The notes under the pieces: generated by a model | Seen by the model: the letters and a program-made list of their open reading frames with translations, nothing else | Told to the model about the DNA's origin: nothing | Database searches by the model: none | Translations under genes and position numbers: made by a program | In this document: in pieces, positions 51,492 to 59,887 of the stretch | Layout: each line of letters starts with the position of its first letter | Position numbering within the stretch: the first letter of the stretch is position 1 | DNA from: Clostridiales bacterium | GTDB taxonomy: Bacteria; Bacillota; Clostridia; Saccharofermentanales; Saccharofermentanaceae | Assembly (NCBI GenBank): GCA_017513085.1 | Contig: JAFWDK010000029.1 | Span: forward strand, 107,275-171,274 | DNA length: 64,000 nucleotides | Reading direction: 5' to 3'

Positions 51492-52952
51492 ATGATACAT
51501 CAATATAAACTCGGCGGATATAATATCGTGCTGGACGTGTGTTCCGGCGCGCTGCATGTTGTCGATGACATCACCTATGACATCATCGCAAGCATGAATG
51601 AGATCTATGAGCATCAGGCAAAACTCGATGCGCAGAACGACGGAAAGTCTTGCGGCATGATCGATATCGAGACGCTGATCGGAAGGATCCCTTCTGAAAT
51701 CGAGAAGAAATACGCAGGGACGAAGGCGGGAGACAGAAAAGAGATCGACGAGTGCTTCGAACAAGTGCTCGAGCTGAAAAAAGCGGGCAAACTTTTCACC
51801 CCGGATACCTATGAACCGATGGCCGGTGAGCTCAAGGCGAAAACTTCCGGCGTGGTAAAAGCACTGTGCCTGCACATCGCGCATACATGTAATCTGAACT
51901 GCTCATACTGCTTCGCTTCACAGGGCAAGTACCATGGCGAACGTGCCGTCATGAGCTTCGAGGTCGGAAAGCGGGCGTTGGATTTTCTCGTTGAGAATTC
52001 CGGCACAAGACGCAATCTGGAAGTGGACTTTTTCGGCGGCGAACCGCTCATGAATTTCCAGGTGGTAAAAGATCTGGTGGCGTATGCCCGTTCGATTGAG
52101 AAAGAGAAGGGTAAGAACTTCCGCTTCACATTAACGACCAACGGCGTACTGGTGGATGATGACGTCATCGACTTTGCCAACCGCGAATGCAGCAATGTAG
52201 TGCTTTCGCTGGATGGAAGAAAAGAGATCCATGACCGTTTCCGTGTGGATTATGCGGGAAACGGCAGCTGGGAGAAGATCGTGCCGAAGTTCCGGAAATT
52301 CGTGGAGGCGCGTGGCGGCAAGAACTACTATATGCGTGGAACGTTTACGCATGCGAATCCGGATTTCCTTGAAGATATCAAGGTCATGCTCGACCTGGGC
52401 TTTTCGGAGCTCAGTATGGAGCCTGTTGTGTGTGCAGAGGATGATCCATCAAGATTGACCGAAGAAGATCTTCCGATTGTGCTGGATCAGTATGAGAAAC
52501 TGGCCGAGCTCATGATCGAGCGTGATAAAGAAGGAAAACCGTTTACTTTCTACCATTACATGATCGATCTCAAGGGCGGACCCTGCATCTACAAGCGCAT
52601 TTCCGGATGCGGCTCGGGAACCGAGTATATGGCGGTGACACCTTGGGGAGATCTTTATCCTTGCCATCAGTTTGTGGGCGAGGAGAAGTTCCTGCTGGGA
52701 AATATCTATGACGGCGTGAAGAACCACAAGATCCAGGATGACTTTGCTTCCTGTAATGTGTACGCACGTCAGGAATGCCGTAACTGCTGGGCACGTCTTT
52801 ACTGCTCCGGCGGATGCGCGGCCAACGCCTATCACGCGACCGGCTCGGTGCGTGGTGTGTATAAGTACGGCTGTGAGCTTTTTAAGAAGAGGATCGAGTG
52901 CGCCCTGATGGTCGCGATCCATAGAGAATTCGCCGACAGCGACGAAGAGTAA
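51492..52952 (+). CDS. scfB: Radical SAM SCIFF maturase (thioether-forming)
   Basis: The 486-residue protein begins with the peptide-recognition domain (about 1-90, MIHQYKLGGYNIVLDVCSGA), then the radical SAM site CNLNCSYCFASQ (about 132-143) and FFGGEPLMNFQVVKDLV, and ends with a SPASM domain with auxiliary-cluster cysteines (CGSGTEYMAVTPWGDLYPCH, CRNCWARLYCSGGCAANAY). It makes sulfur-to-carbon cross-links in the upstream peptide. It starts behind AAAGGAC and lies 123 bases after the peptide stop, with the terminator between. Confidence 0.95.
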   Translation: MIHQYKLGGYNIVLDVCSGALHVVDDITYDIIASMNEIYEHQAKLDAQNDGKSCGMIDIETLIGRIPSEIEKKYAGTKAGDRKEIDECFEQVLELKKAGKLFTPDTYEPMAGELKAKTSGVVKALCLHIAHTCNLNCSYCFASQGKYHGERAVMSFEVGKRALDFLVENSGTRRNLEVDFFGGEPLMNFQVVKDLVAYARSIEKEKGKNFRFTLTTNGVLVDDDVIDFANRECSNVVLSLDGRKEIHDRFRVDYAGNGSWEKIVPKFRKFVEARGGKNYYMRGTFTHANPDFLEDIKVMLDLGFSELSMEPVVCAEDDPSRLTEEDLPIVLDQYEKLAELMIERDKEGKPFTFYHYMIDLKGGPCIYKRISGCGSGTEYMAVTPWGDLYPCHQFVGEEKFLLGNIYDGVKNHKIQDDFASCNVYARQECRNCWARLYCSGGCAANAYHATGSVRGVYKYGCELFKKRIECALMVAIHREFADSDEE

Positions 52953-53019
52953 GAAACTATAGAAACATAGGAAACGTAAGAAGCGTAAAGAGCGAAGAAG
53001 GACGCATGGAGGTGAGCGC

Positions 53020-54483
53020 GTGAACACGCCGATCTGCGATTTTGTAGAAAACTATGCGCGAAGCGGGACGGTCCGCATGCATATGCCCGGTCACAAAGGG
53101 CGTAGCGCCGGCGTGTGCGCATCTTCTGAACCTTTTACGGCCGAAGCGCTGGATATCACGGAGATCCACGGCGCCGATGAGCTTTTTCACGCGGACGGGA
53201 TCATTGCGGAAAGTGAGACGAATGCATCGGAAGTTTTCGGCTGTGATACCTATTATTCCACGGAAGGCTCGTCGCTTGGCATCCGCGCGATGCTGTATCT
53301 TTGCCGGGTGAATGCCGTAAGGACTCATGACGGTCCGAAATCTTCGGGGACCCTTGCTTCCGGTGTGTCACGGCCGTGGGTACTGGCGGCGCGGAACGTG
53401 CACCAGACCTTCGTTTCGGCTTGTGCGCTTCTTGATCTCGATGTGACGTGGCTTTATCCCAAGGCCTCGCTTCTTTCCATGGACCTTTCCGAAAACGAGG
53501 TCCGCCTGGCGTTGGAAGAAGCACGGGACAGCGGGCAGGGAATGCCTTGCTGTGTGTATCTGACTTCTCCGGATTATCTCGGACATATCCTTCCGATCAG
53601 AAAGATCGCTGATGTATGTCATGCATTTTCCGTACCGTTCGTGGTGGACAATGCGCATGGCGCATATCTGAAATTCCTGCCGACGGAATTTTCGGACGGC
53701 GCAGACCTGGCGCATCCGATCGATCTTGGCGCGGATCTGTGCTGCGATTCCGCCCACAAGACATTACCGGTGCTGACCGGGGGCGCGTATCTGCACGTCT
53801 CACCGGAGGCTTCGGAAAAGTACGACCTCAACAAAGAAAAAGTCAAACAAGCTCTAGTGCTTTTTGCGTCGACAAGTCCGTCCTGGCTGATCCTTCAGTC
53901 ACTGGACCGTGTCAATCCGATCCTGGCGGACGGTTACCGTGCGCGTCTCGCACACACATGCCATGCGGTTTCCGGGCTTCGGTCAAGGCTTCAGGAGCGT
54001 GGTTTTTCGCTTTTCGGGGAGGAGCCGTTAAAACTTACGATATGTCCCGGTTCGTATGGGTATACCGGCCGGGAACTGGCGACGATCCTGCGGACGGGAA
54101 AACTTTCCGGCTGCCCGATCGAGGTGGAATTTGCGGATGAGGAAGCGCTGGTGCTCATGATCTCGGAGAGCCATACCGAGGAAGAACTGGATGAGCTGGA
54201 ACGTGCGCTGGGCGCGCTCCCGAAGAGAGAGGCTATTGTCCGCGATAGAGTGGATCTTGCGCATCGGCCGAAGCAGGTCATGAGTATAAGGGAAGCCTGC
54301 ATGCTTCCGTTTGAGACGATTGCGCTGGAAGAAGCGGAAGGGCGCATCACGCATATGTTTTCGTCGGCCTGTCCGCCGGCGGTCCCGGTCGTGATCTGCG
54401 GCGAAAAAATAGAGGCAGAAGAAATCTCCTGCCTCCGATTTTATGGGTACAATTTCTGTCAAGTCGTGGCTGATCAACCCTGA
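53020..54483 (+). CDS. PLP-dependent Orn/Lys/Arg decarboxylase-family enzyme
   Basis: The 487-residue protein starts with GTG behind GGAGGTGA. The fold type I decarboxylase core is clear: MHMPGHKGR near the start, ESETNASEVFGCDTYYSTEG, VVDNAHGAY and the PLP-lysine in DSAHKTLPVLTGGAYLH, followed by the C-terminal domain (about 360-487). It is much shorter than inducible lysine or arginine decarboxylases of enterics and is of the Bacillus YaaO/SpeA-like kind. It would make a polyamine or its precursor, but the substrate cannot be read from the sequence. It follows the SCIFF maturase after 67 bases. Confidence 0.87.
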   Translation: MNTPICDFVENYARSGTVRMHMPGHKGRSAGVCASSEPFTAEALDITEIHGADELFHADGIIAESETNASEVFGCDTYYSTEGSSLGIRAMLYLCRVNAVRTHDGPKSSGTLASGVSRPWVLAARNVHQTFVSACALLDLDVTWLYPKASLLSMDLSENEVRLALEEARDSGQGMPCCVYLTSPDYLGHILPIRKIADVCHAFSVPFVVDNAHGAYLKFLPTEFSDGADLAHPIDLGADLCCDSAHKTLPVLTGGAYLHVSPEASEKYDLNKEKVKQALVLFASTSPSWLILQSLDRVNPILADGYRARLAHTCHAVSGLRSRLQERGFSLFGEEPLKLTICPGSYGYTGRELATILRTGKLSGCPIEVEFADEEALVLMISESHTEEELDELERALGALPKREAIVRDRVDLAHRPKQVMSIREACMLPFETIALEEAEGRITHMFSSACPPAVPVVICGEKIEAEEISCLRFYGYNFCQVVADQP

Positions 54484-54701
54484 CTTGTACTACTCGTAAT
54501 CTCTTTTCCGAAACAAGTTACGGAATACCCCTCTTTGTAATAATCGGTATTATTGATCTTCTCGTGATAGATCGTGATCTCGTACACCAAAGACTTGTAA
54601 GTCTTTGTGCTGTCATTTCCGCCTGTGATCTTATAGGGCACGAGAGCAACAACCAACAGAAGAATTAATACAATAATGACCCAAAATGTCTTCTTTTTCA
54701 T
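54474..54701 (-). CDS. Small membrane-anchored protein of unknown function
   Basis: From the ATG at 54701 (GGGAAG upstream) the product has 75 residues: MKKK, one transmembrane helix (about 5-20, FWVIIVLILLLVVALVP), and an outer domain with TYKSLVYEITIYHEK. It overlaps the end of the convergent decarboxylase gene by 10 bases (54474-54483). The YKSLVYEIT pattern is found in other small Firmicute membrane proteins, but no function is known. Confidence 0.65.
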   Translation of the reverse strand: MKKKTFWVIIVLILLLVVALVPYKITGGNDSTKTYKSLVYEITIYHEKINNTDYYKEGYSVTCFGKEITSSTSQG

Positions 54702-54792
54702 TATTCTTCCCAACCTTTCTAAACACACTAGGGGCATTATAGCATTATTGGCTCAATCTGTGTAGTCTGTAAGGAAAAAAACTTGTCAAATC

Positions 54793-55581
54793 TCACAAAA
54801 CGACCTGATACAAAATGGCATAGAGCTCCCGAAGATAGTTGCAAGGAAGCAGCCATACCGGCGTGCCGGCGCCCTCGGTGCCGCACGGAATATCCAGTGA
54901 TCCGGCGATCAGTTGTGCACGGAATTCATGCCAGCTGTTCGTGACGAGGACGACGGTGTCCCCCAGATCCTCCCGTTCCATGATCTCTTTACTGAACGCG
55001 AGATTTTCCCGGGTCGTCGTGGAACGATCCTCCATATAAAGACGATCCGGCGAGATCCCCATGCGGATCAATTCGTCATACATACATTTTGCCTCGGACA
55101 TGACTTCGTCGGGTCCTTGGCCGCCGGACACGATACAGGGGCTCTCGGGATGTGCGGAAAGATACTCATACGCAGTGTTGATACGCTCGCTCAGAAGCAT
55201 GCTCGGCTGACCGTTCAGGACCTGACAGCCAAGAACGACTACGACCGGAGGAGAATCGGACTTGGGTGCTTTTCGATGCGAGAAACTGACCATAAGGATC
55301 GTCTCGGTCAGCGCGGTCAGAAAGATCACGACCGCAAGAATGGCTACGGCGATCACGGAGACGCGCCGCATGCCGCCTCTCTGCCAGAACGTGGAAATGG
55401 CGTGATGGATCTTCGGCTGGAACAGGGCATAGCCTATCGCGAGCAGACATAAGAGCATGCCTGTGTAGGTGCCGATGTTTCGCCCGGCGGAAACCGCGAA
55501 AACGGCGATCAGATCCAAAAGTAAAAGCAGCGCGGCCAGAAAGATCAGTGACCGTAGCAGGATGTTTCCGATACTGTGCAT
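54793..55581 (-). CDS. YdcF/SanA-family (DUF218) membrane protein
   Basis: The 262-residue protein has two to three N-terminal transmembrane helices (about 8-30, 38-55 and 72-95) and a DUF218 domain (about 108-262) with VVVLGCQVLNGQPS, IVSGGQGPDE and TRENLAFSKEIM plus VTNSWHEFRA. Members of the family act on envelope polysaccharide or bind nucleotides or AdoMet; some affect vancomycin resistance. GGAGG precedes the ATG. It is monocistronic. Confidence 0.88.
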   Translation of the reverse strand: MHSIGNILLRSLIFLAALLLLLDLIAVFAVSAGRNIGTYTGMLLCLLAIGYALFQPKIHHAISTFWQRGGMRRVSVIAVAILAVVIFLTALTETILMVSFSHRKAPKSDSPPVVVVLGCQVLNGQPSMLLSERINTAYEYLSAHPESPCIVSGGQGPDEVMSEAKCMYDELIRMGISPDRLYMEDRSTTTRENLAFSKEIMEREDLGDTVVLVTNSWHEFRAQLIAGSLDIPCGTEGAGTPVWLLPCNYLRELYAILYQVVL

Positions 55582-55723
55582 ACATACCTCCGTACCTGAC
55601 TATTGTATCGTAACGTGTCAACTGGAAAATGACACGGACGTCAGTTTGACGAAGCAGTGCTTCTTATTTTCAGCCGGAAGCATTAAAATAGAAATGGAAT
55701 TTCGATCAGGTGAGGTGGTTCTT

Positions 55724-56719
55724 GTGCTCGACATTACGCGTGAAAATATTTGGAACAACGGAGAATACAACTACGAAGCCGCTTACGGCTTCATCCCGAA
55801 TCTGCATTTTTACCTCCACGAGGAGGACGAGGGAACGGACCAAGAGCCGAAGGGCCGGCCGTTCATGCTGGTCGTGCCTGGTGGCGGCTATTGCATGGTC
55901 GTTCCACCGGAAGCGGAGATCGTGGCGAAAGTGTTTTACGAGCAGGGCATGAACTGCGCGGTGTTGACGTATACGACCGATATCACGATGAGCATTCCGC
56001 TGAAGAAACAGCCGTTAGCGGATATTTCGAGAGCTGTGCGGTATATCCGGAAACATGCTGCGCGTCTTTCTTCCGATCCCAAGCGTATCGCGATCTGCGG
56101 TTTCTCGGCAGGCGGGCACGTGTGCGGCTCTCTTGCCGTGCATTTTGACGATGAGGAAATCAAGGATCCGGATCCTTCTTACGAGGGTATCTCCAATCGC
56201 CCCGATGCCGTGATATTAGGCTATCCGGTCATTACGAGCGGCGAATTCACGCATATTTACTCGATGTGGGCGCTCGTCGGAAAAGACGGACCGAAAGAAG
56301 AGTACGAGTACTTCTCGCTGGAGAAGCATGTTACGGAAAAAACACCACCGACGTTCCTGTGGCAGACGGCTACGGACGACCTGGTCCCGATCGAGAACAG
56401 TGCGCTGTTCGCCCAGAGCTGCCGAGCGGCGAATGTGAATTTTGCCTACTATGTTTTCCCGTACGGCCCGCACGGACTATCTGTCTGCAACGAGGATTTC
56501 CGTAAAGGCAATTTCGGTGAAGAATATACGATGGAACAATTGAGAAACGCAGTGGAAGCGGTGCGCGAAGGACGCGGCGTCGGGGTTTCCGAAGACCGCC
56601 AGAGAGAACTGATCGCACAGTTCGATATGCCGCCGCCGACATTTCCGCCGGCACCGGAGTATAAAGATGTAGTGCTTTGGCCGGAACTGGTCAGAACATG
56701 GCTTTCCCGGATCTGGTAA
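55724..56719 (+). CDS. Alpha/beta hydrolase, acetyl-esterase type
   Basis: The GTG at 55724 is favoured because GAGG lies 8 bases upstream; an ATG at 55694 would add 10 residues but has no clear site. The protein has 331 residues with VVPGGGYCMVVPPEAE (oxyanion hole HGGG-type variant), the nucleophile elbow GFSAGGH, an Asp in ATDDLVPIE and a His in YGPHGLSV. The layout is that of small carbohydrate acetyl esterases (BD-FAE-like). A role in removing acetyl groups from plant or bacterial polysaccharide is plausible. It is divergent from the YdcF gene. Confidence 0.85.
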   Translation: MLDITRENIWNNGEYNYEAAYGFIPNLHFYLHEEDEGTDQEPKGRPFMLVVPGGGYCMVVPPEAEIVAKVFYEQGMNCAVLTYTTDITMSIPLKKQPLADISRAVRYIRKHAARLSSDPKRIAICGFSAGGHVCGSLAVHFDDEEIKDPDPSYEGISNRPDAVILGYPVITSGEFTHIYSMWALVGKDGPKEEYEYFSLEKHVTEKTPPTFLWQTATDDLVPIENSALFAQSCRAANVNFAYYVFPYGPHGLSVCNEDFRKGNFGEEYTMEQLRNAVEAVREGRGVGVSEDRQRELIAQFDMPPPTFPPAPEYKDVVLWPELVRTWLSRIW

Positions 56720-56747
56720 CGAGCGGGAAGCTTGTGTCGTGAGGCGG

Positions 56748-56786
56748 CTTCGGGAGAGGCGTGAAAGTACGCCTGCCCCTCCGAAG
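56748..56786. terminator. Nested hairpin between convergent genes
   Basis: CTTCGG/CCGAAG outer and AGGCGT-GAAAGT-ACGCCT inner stems lie between the esterase stop (56719) and the stop of the convergent gene (56800). T tracts are missing, so its activity as a terminator is uncertain. Confidence 0.55.
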
Positions 56787-56799
56787 ATCTTGCCTGATA

Positions 56800-57063
56800 T
56801 TAATAGAAAGCGTTCACGATGTTGATCTTTCTGGCCGTAAGGTCCGTGCACACTGCGGAAAGACAGTTCGCCAGGATCCCTTTTCTTACGGCGGGAGCAA
56901 GAGGCTCGGTCTCGATGAGACGGATCGGCTGGTAGTTTTCATAACCGCTGTAGTTCCCCGGAAGATCCAGATGGAAGGTCAAAGAACCATTCGGATTTTC
57001 GATGAGCTGCGCAACATTGGCGACGATCTCCAGACCATTAGGTAAGATAGCTTTAATTTTCAT
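56800..57063 (-). CDS. Small conserved-looking protein of unknown function
   Basis: The 87-residue product starts MKIKAILPNGLEIVANVAQL, and has no signal peptide, cysteine cluster or known motif; it looks like a small beta-rich fold with a charged C-terminus (TARKINIVNAFY). AAGGAGAGG lies before the ATG. It is alone between the convergent esterase and the dus gene on the same strand (gap of about 105 bases). Confidence 0.65.
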   Translation of the reverse strand: MKIKAILPNGLEIVANVAQLIENPNGSLTFHLDLPGNYSGYENYQPIRLIETEPLAPAVRKGILANCLSAVCTDLTARKINIVNAFY

Positions 57064-57169
57064 GGTTGTCCTCTCCTTCGAAAGAAAGATTCACGCACCA
57101 CCGCGTGTTGTGTATTAGATTATATCATTCCCGGCCGACTCGCGAGAGTCCTGTTCACGGAAGCCTTGA

Positions 57170-58117
57170 TCAGCCTTCAAGGATCCGATATGCGACGGCC
57201 TCGTATTCGGCGTACTTCTTTGCTTTCAAAAGGCGCTTGAAGTCGCGCTCGTTTTCCTGCCTTCCTTCAAAAAGCACTTTCCAATAGCTCCACAGTTCCC
57301 GCATTTTGTGCAGGACGTTGATGTCTGGGGCCATGACTTTCTGATATTCGTGATAAAGAGTGTCGTGCAATTTCCTGAACTTAAGCATGTCGGTTTCCGA
57401 AGTATCCCCGCGAAGCTTGTCTGCAAGAGACGGGTCGGAGACCAGGCCTCTGCCGAGCATGACGGGGTCGGGGAGGCTTCCCAAAGCATCTGCCAGATCC
57501 TCGTAGTCCTTGCAGGTAAAAATATTTCCATTATACACGACGGGACATTTTGCATGCGACAGCGCGTGCGTGAAGTATTCTCTGCGAGGCTCGCCTTTAT
57601 AAAAGTCCGACCGTATCCTGGGGTGCACGATCAACTCGCTCACCGGAAATTCGTTGAAGATATCCAGAAGTGAGAAGAACTCGTCCGGCTGTTCGTAGCC
57701 GAGCCTGGTTTTGATCGATATCTTCATGCCTTCGGATCCGGAAAAAGAGTAAATATCAAAAAGGAAACTCTGAAGAGCGGATGTATCCTCGAGAAAGCCC
57801 GCTCCTTTGCCTTTGGCACAGACCGTTCCCGAAGGGCACCCGAGGTTCAGATTTACTTCTCTGTATCCCATCGATTGCATCTCCTTAGCGGCCTCGATGA
57901 AATGGTCCGACCGGCACGTAAGGATCTGCGGAACCAGGTTTATGCCATGGTTGTTCTCGGGAGAAAGATCCCTCCGCTCCTTAGGCGTCAACGGACTGCT
58001 CTCCGATGGAGCAACGAATGGAGAGAAGAACTTATCGACGTTTCCGTAGATCTCGTTATAGGCGTTTCGGAATATATAACCGGTGATGCCCTCAAGCGGG
58101 GCGAAATATATCTTCAT
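57170..58117 (-). CDS. dus: tRNA-dihydrouridine synthase
   Basis: The 315-residue protein is a TIM-barrel flavoenzyme: the start MKIYFAPLEGITGYIFRNAY, the substrate/FMN site NLNLGCPSGTVCAKGKGAGF with the catalytic cysteine, KTRLGYEQPDE, LIVHPRIR and VVYNGNIFTCKDYED, ending with MLGRGLVSDPSLADKLRG. It reduces uridines in the D loop of tRNA with NADPH. It lies in line with the DUF3592-like gene upstream (gap of about 43 bases), with no clear promoter between them. Confidence 0.93.
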   Translation of the reverse strand: MKIYFAPLEGITGYIFRNAYNEIYGNVDKFFSPFVAPSESSPLTPKERRDLSPENNHGINLVPQILTCRSDHFIEAAKEMQSMGYREVNLNLGCPSGTVCAKGKGAGFLEDTSALQSFLFDIYSFSGSEGMKISIKTRLGYEQPDEFFSLLDIFNEFPVSELIVHPRIRSDFYKGEPRREYFTHALSHAKCPVVYNGNIFTCKDYEDLADALGSLPDPVMLGRGLVSDPSLADKLRGDTSETDMLKFRKLHDTLYHEYQKVMAPDINVLHKMRELWSYWKVLFEGRQENERDFKRLLKAKKYAEYEAVAYRILEG

Positions 58118-58159
58118 GAGTTCTGCAGGTTCCTCCGATATCTGCTCTTTTTTTTTCAG

Positions 58160-58636
58160 TCATTTTTTCCATCTCTTGAAACCGACTAAAATGACAAATC
58201 CGAGGCATGTCATAACAGTTCCGGTGACGAGAAAAGGAATGGAATTATTGGTAGGAGCAGCATGCTGAATATAATACTCGGACAAGTTAGAAGAATCGTA
58301 ATAAATCTTAACGAACTCACCCATCTTATAAACATATTTCGTCTGGCCTGATTTAAGCAAAGAACCATTGAAAATACTCCTGTCTGTAGGCTCGACGGTT
58401 GCAACATATTTTCTATCCGAAATATCAAGTGAGTAGTCTTCAAATGCAACATTAACCACTTCACCATATATTTCGGAATCAAGATTTTTGGTTGCTTGTT
58501 TGTATTTTGCGTAATCGACGCCACTCAAGATCAACAAAAAAGGGCCGATTATGAGACAAAGGAAAATCCAGTATTTTGGATTCATGATAAGTTTCCACTC
58601 ATAAGCTCTGGGAAACAGAATAAACCACTTAGACAT
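58160..58636 (-). CDS. Small membrane protein (DUF3592-like)
   Basis: From the ATG at 58636 (GAGGTG 5 bases upstream) the protein has 158 residues with an N-terminal transmembrane helix (about 22-42, YWIFLCLIIGPFLLILSGV), a beta-rich outer domain with TKYVYKMGEFVKIYYDSSN, and a C-terminal transmembrane helix (about 130-152). This is the layout of DUF3592 proteins. The role is unknown. It is upstream of dus on the same strand. Confidence 0.7.
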   Translation of the reverse strand: MSKWFILFPRAYEWKLIMNPKYWIFLCLIIGPFLLILSGVDYAKYKQATKNLDSEIYGEVVNVAFEDYSLDISDRKYVATVEPTDRSIFNGSLLKSGQTKYVYKMGEFVKIYYDSSNLSEYYIQHAAPTNNSIPFLVTGTVMTCLGFVILVGFKRWKK

Positions 58637-58848
58637 ATACACACCTCACGCTACTTGACACACATTATTTTTGTACTACACAGTTTATCATGTCTCTATA
58701 TAATCTCATGGCAGGTTGCAAATAAACACTAAGTATTTTAAGGGTTTAGCCGGAATAAATCCACCGGCTTGTGCTTTTAGAGCATCCTAATACATCTCTT
58801 TCATGCTAAACAGATTCAAACTGACCATTCTCTTGTTATTAGCATAAA

Positions 58849-58894
58849 AGTACCCCCATTCATTGTACATCGCTGTACAAAAAATGGGGGTAAC
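58849..58894 (-). terminator. Terminator of tRNA-Ser
   Basis: On the minus strand AGTTACCCCCATT pairs with AATGGGGGTACT, with an inner TTGTACA/TGTACAA stem, followed by TTTTATG. It begins 12 bases after the tRNA. Confidence 0.88.
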
Positions 58895-58905
58895 TTCACG
58901 ATGTT

Positions 58906-58996
58906 TGGCGGAGACGGAGGGATTCGAACCCTCGAGCCGGTAACCCGGCTAACGCATTTCGAGTGCGCCCCGTTATGACCACTTCGATACGTCTCC
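58906..58996 (-). tRNA. tRNA-Ser (anticodon CGA)
   Basis: On the minus strand the 91 bases start GGAGACGTATCGAAGTGG, contain the anticodon stem-loop GCACTCGAAATGCG (loop CTCGAAA), a long variable arm (TTAGCCGGGTTACCGGCTC), the T arm GGGTTCGAATCCC and an encoded CCA at 58906-58908. The long variable arm fits a serine tRNA. Confidence 0.96.
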
Positions 58997-59009
58997 AAAT
59001 TGCTATTCG

Positions 59010-59038
59010 ATTATAAAAGTCAAGAGAGCCCGCGTCAA
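59010..59038 (-). promoter_or_regulatory. Promoter of tRNA-Ser
   Basis: On the minus strand TTGACG (59038-59033), 17 bases, TATAAT (59015-59010), just before the tRNA. Confidence 0.88.
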
Positions 59039-59236
59039 GTCCTTTTGGAGCAGGAGAGAGAGGACGGAAAAGCCTTTCGGAAGATGAGGCAAAAGCACTT
59101 GCGCTTCGTCGGGGATGTTGGTATTTCAGGCTCTGCGCCTAATTGTATATTTTTTGTGTATTCGTGCGCTTATTTATTGATGAATAAATCAAAAAGCGGT
59201 AACATATTTCTATAAAGCACGATGGAGTACTAAGGC

Positions 59237-59887
59237 ATGACTGATGAGTTAAAAGACATTATTTATAGCGATCTGTTCCGGTATACGGGTAATACCAGGC
59301 GCTACAAGAACGTCTTTTTTACTTATATCGAAGAGATGATGACGAGCCCGGAGTTCCACTTCATCAGTAATTTCCGTCATTGCAATTACCATTATCTCAA
59401 GACGCAGACGAAGATCCGTGATTTCAAGTACTATTTCCACAAGTTCTGCCTGCGGCTCTGTAGCCATGCCCTCGACAGGAAATCCAGAAAATACCACTTC
59501 CAGATCCCTTATGAGACAAAGATCGACAAAGGCTTCTATATCGCGCACTTCGGACGTATCATCATTCACCCGAAGTCTGTGATCGGACATAACGTTAACA
59601 TTTCGACCGGCGTGGTCATCGGTACCCAGTTCCGTGGATCCCGCCGCGGTTCGCCGACCATCGGCAACTACGTCTGGGTAGGCGCAAATGCCGTGATCGT
59701 CGGCAAGATCCGGATCGGAAACAATGTCCTGATTGCCCCTGGCGCATACGTGAACTTCGATGTTCCGGACAACTCCATTGTTATCGGGAACCCCGGCCTG
59801 ATCCGTCAGTCTGCCGGCGCGACGCTCGGATATATCAATAACACGATCCTGTTTGACGAGTATAACGTTCGTTCCGGAGATTCCTGA
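59237..59887 (+). CDS. Hexapeptide-repeat acyltransferase, serine O-acetyltransferase-like
   Basis: The 216-residue protein has a helical N-terminal domain (1-95, LKDIIYSDLFRYTGNTRR) like CysE/SAT, followed by left-handed beta-helix hexapeptides (about 100-180: YIAHFGRIIIHPKSVIGHNV, ISTGVVIG, IGNYVWVGANAVIVGKIRIG) with the catalytic His in the helix. It may acetylate serine or another small alcohol or amino-sugar substrate. The next gene starts in the stop codon (TGATG), so the two are coupled. The upstream 240 bases hold no gene. Confidence 0.82.
   Translation: MTDELKDIIYSDLFRYTGNTRRYKNVFFTYIEEMMTSPEFHFISNFRHCNYHYLKTQTKIRDFKYYFHKFCLRLCSHALDRKSRKYHFQIPYETKIDKGFYIAHFGRIIIHPKSVIGHNVNISTGVVIGTQFRGSRRGSPTIGNYVWVGANAVIVGKIRIGNNVLIAPGAYVNFDVPDNSIVIGNPGLIRQSAGATLGYINNTILFDEYNVRSGDS

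Noticed and set aside
55469..55693. Open frame upstream of the esterase start
   Set aside because: The stretch runs through the divergent YdcF gene's promoter region and lacks a ribosome binding site; GTG at 55724 with GAGG is better supported.
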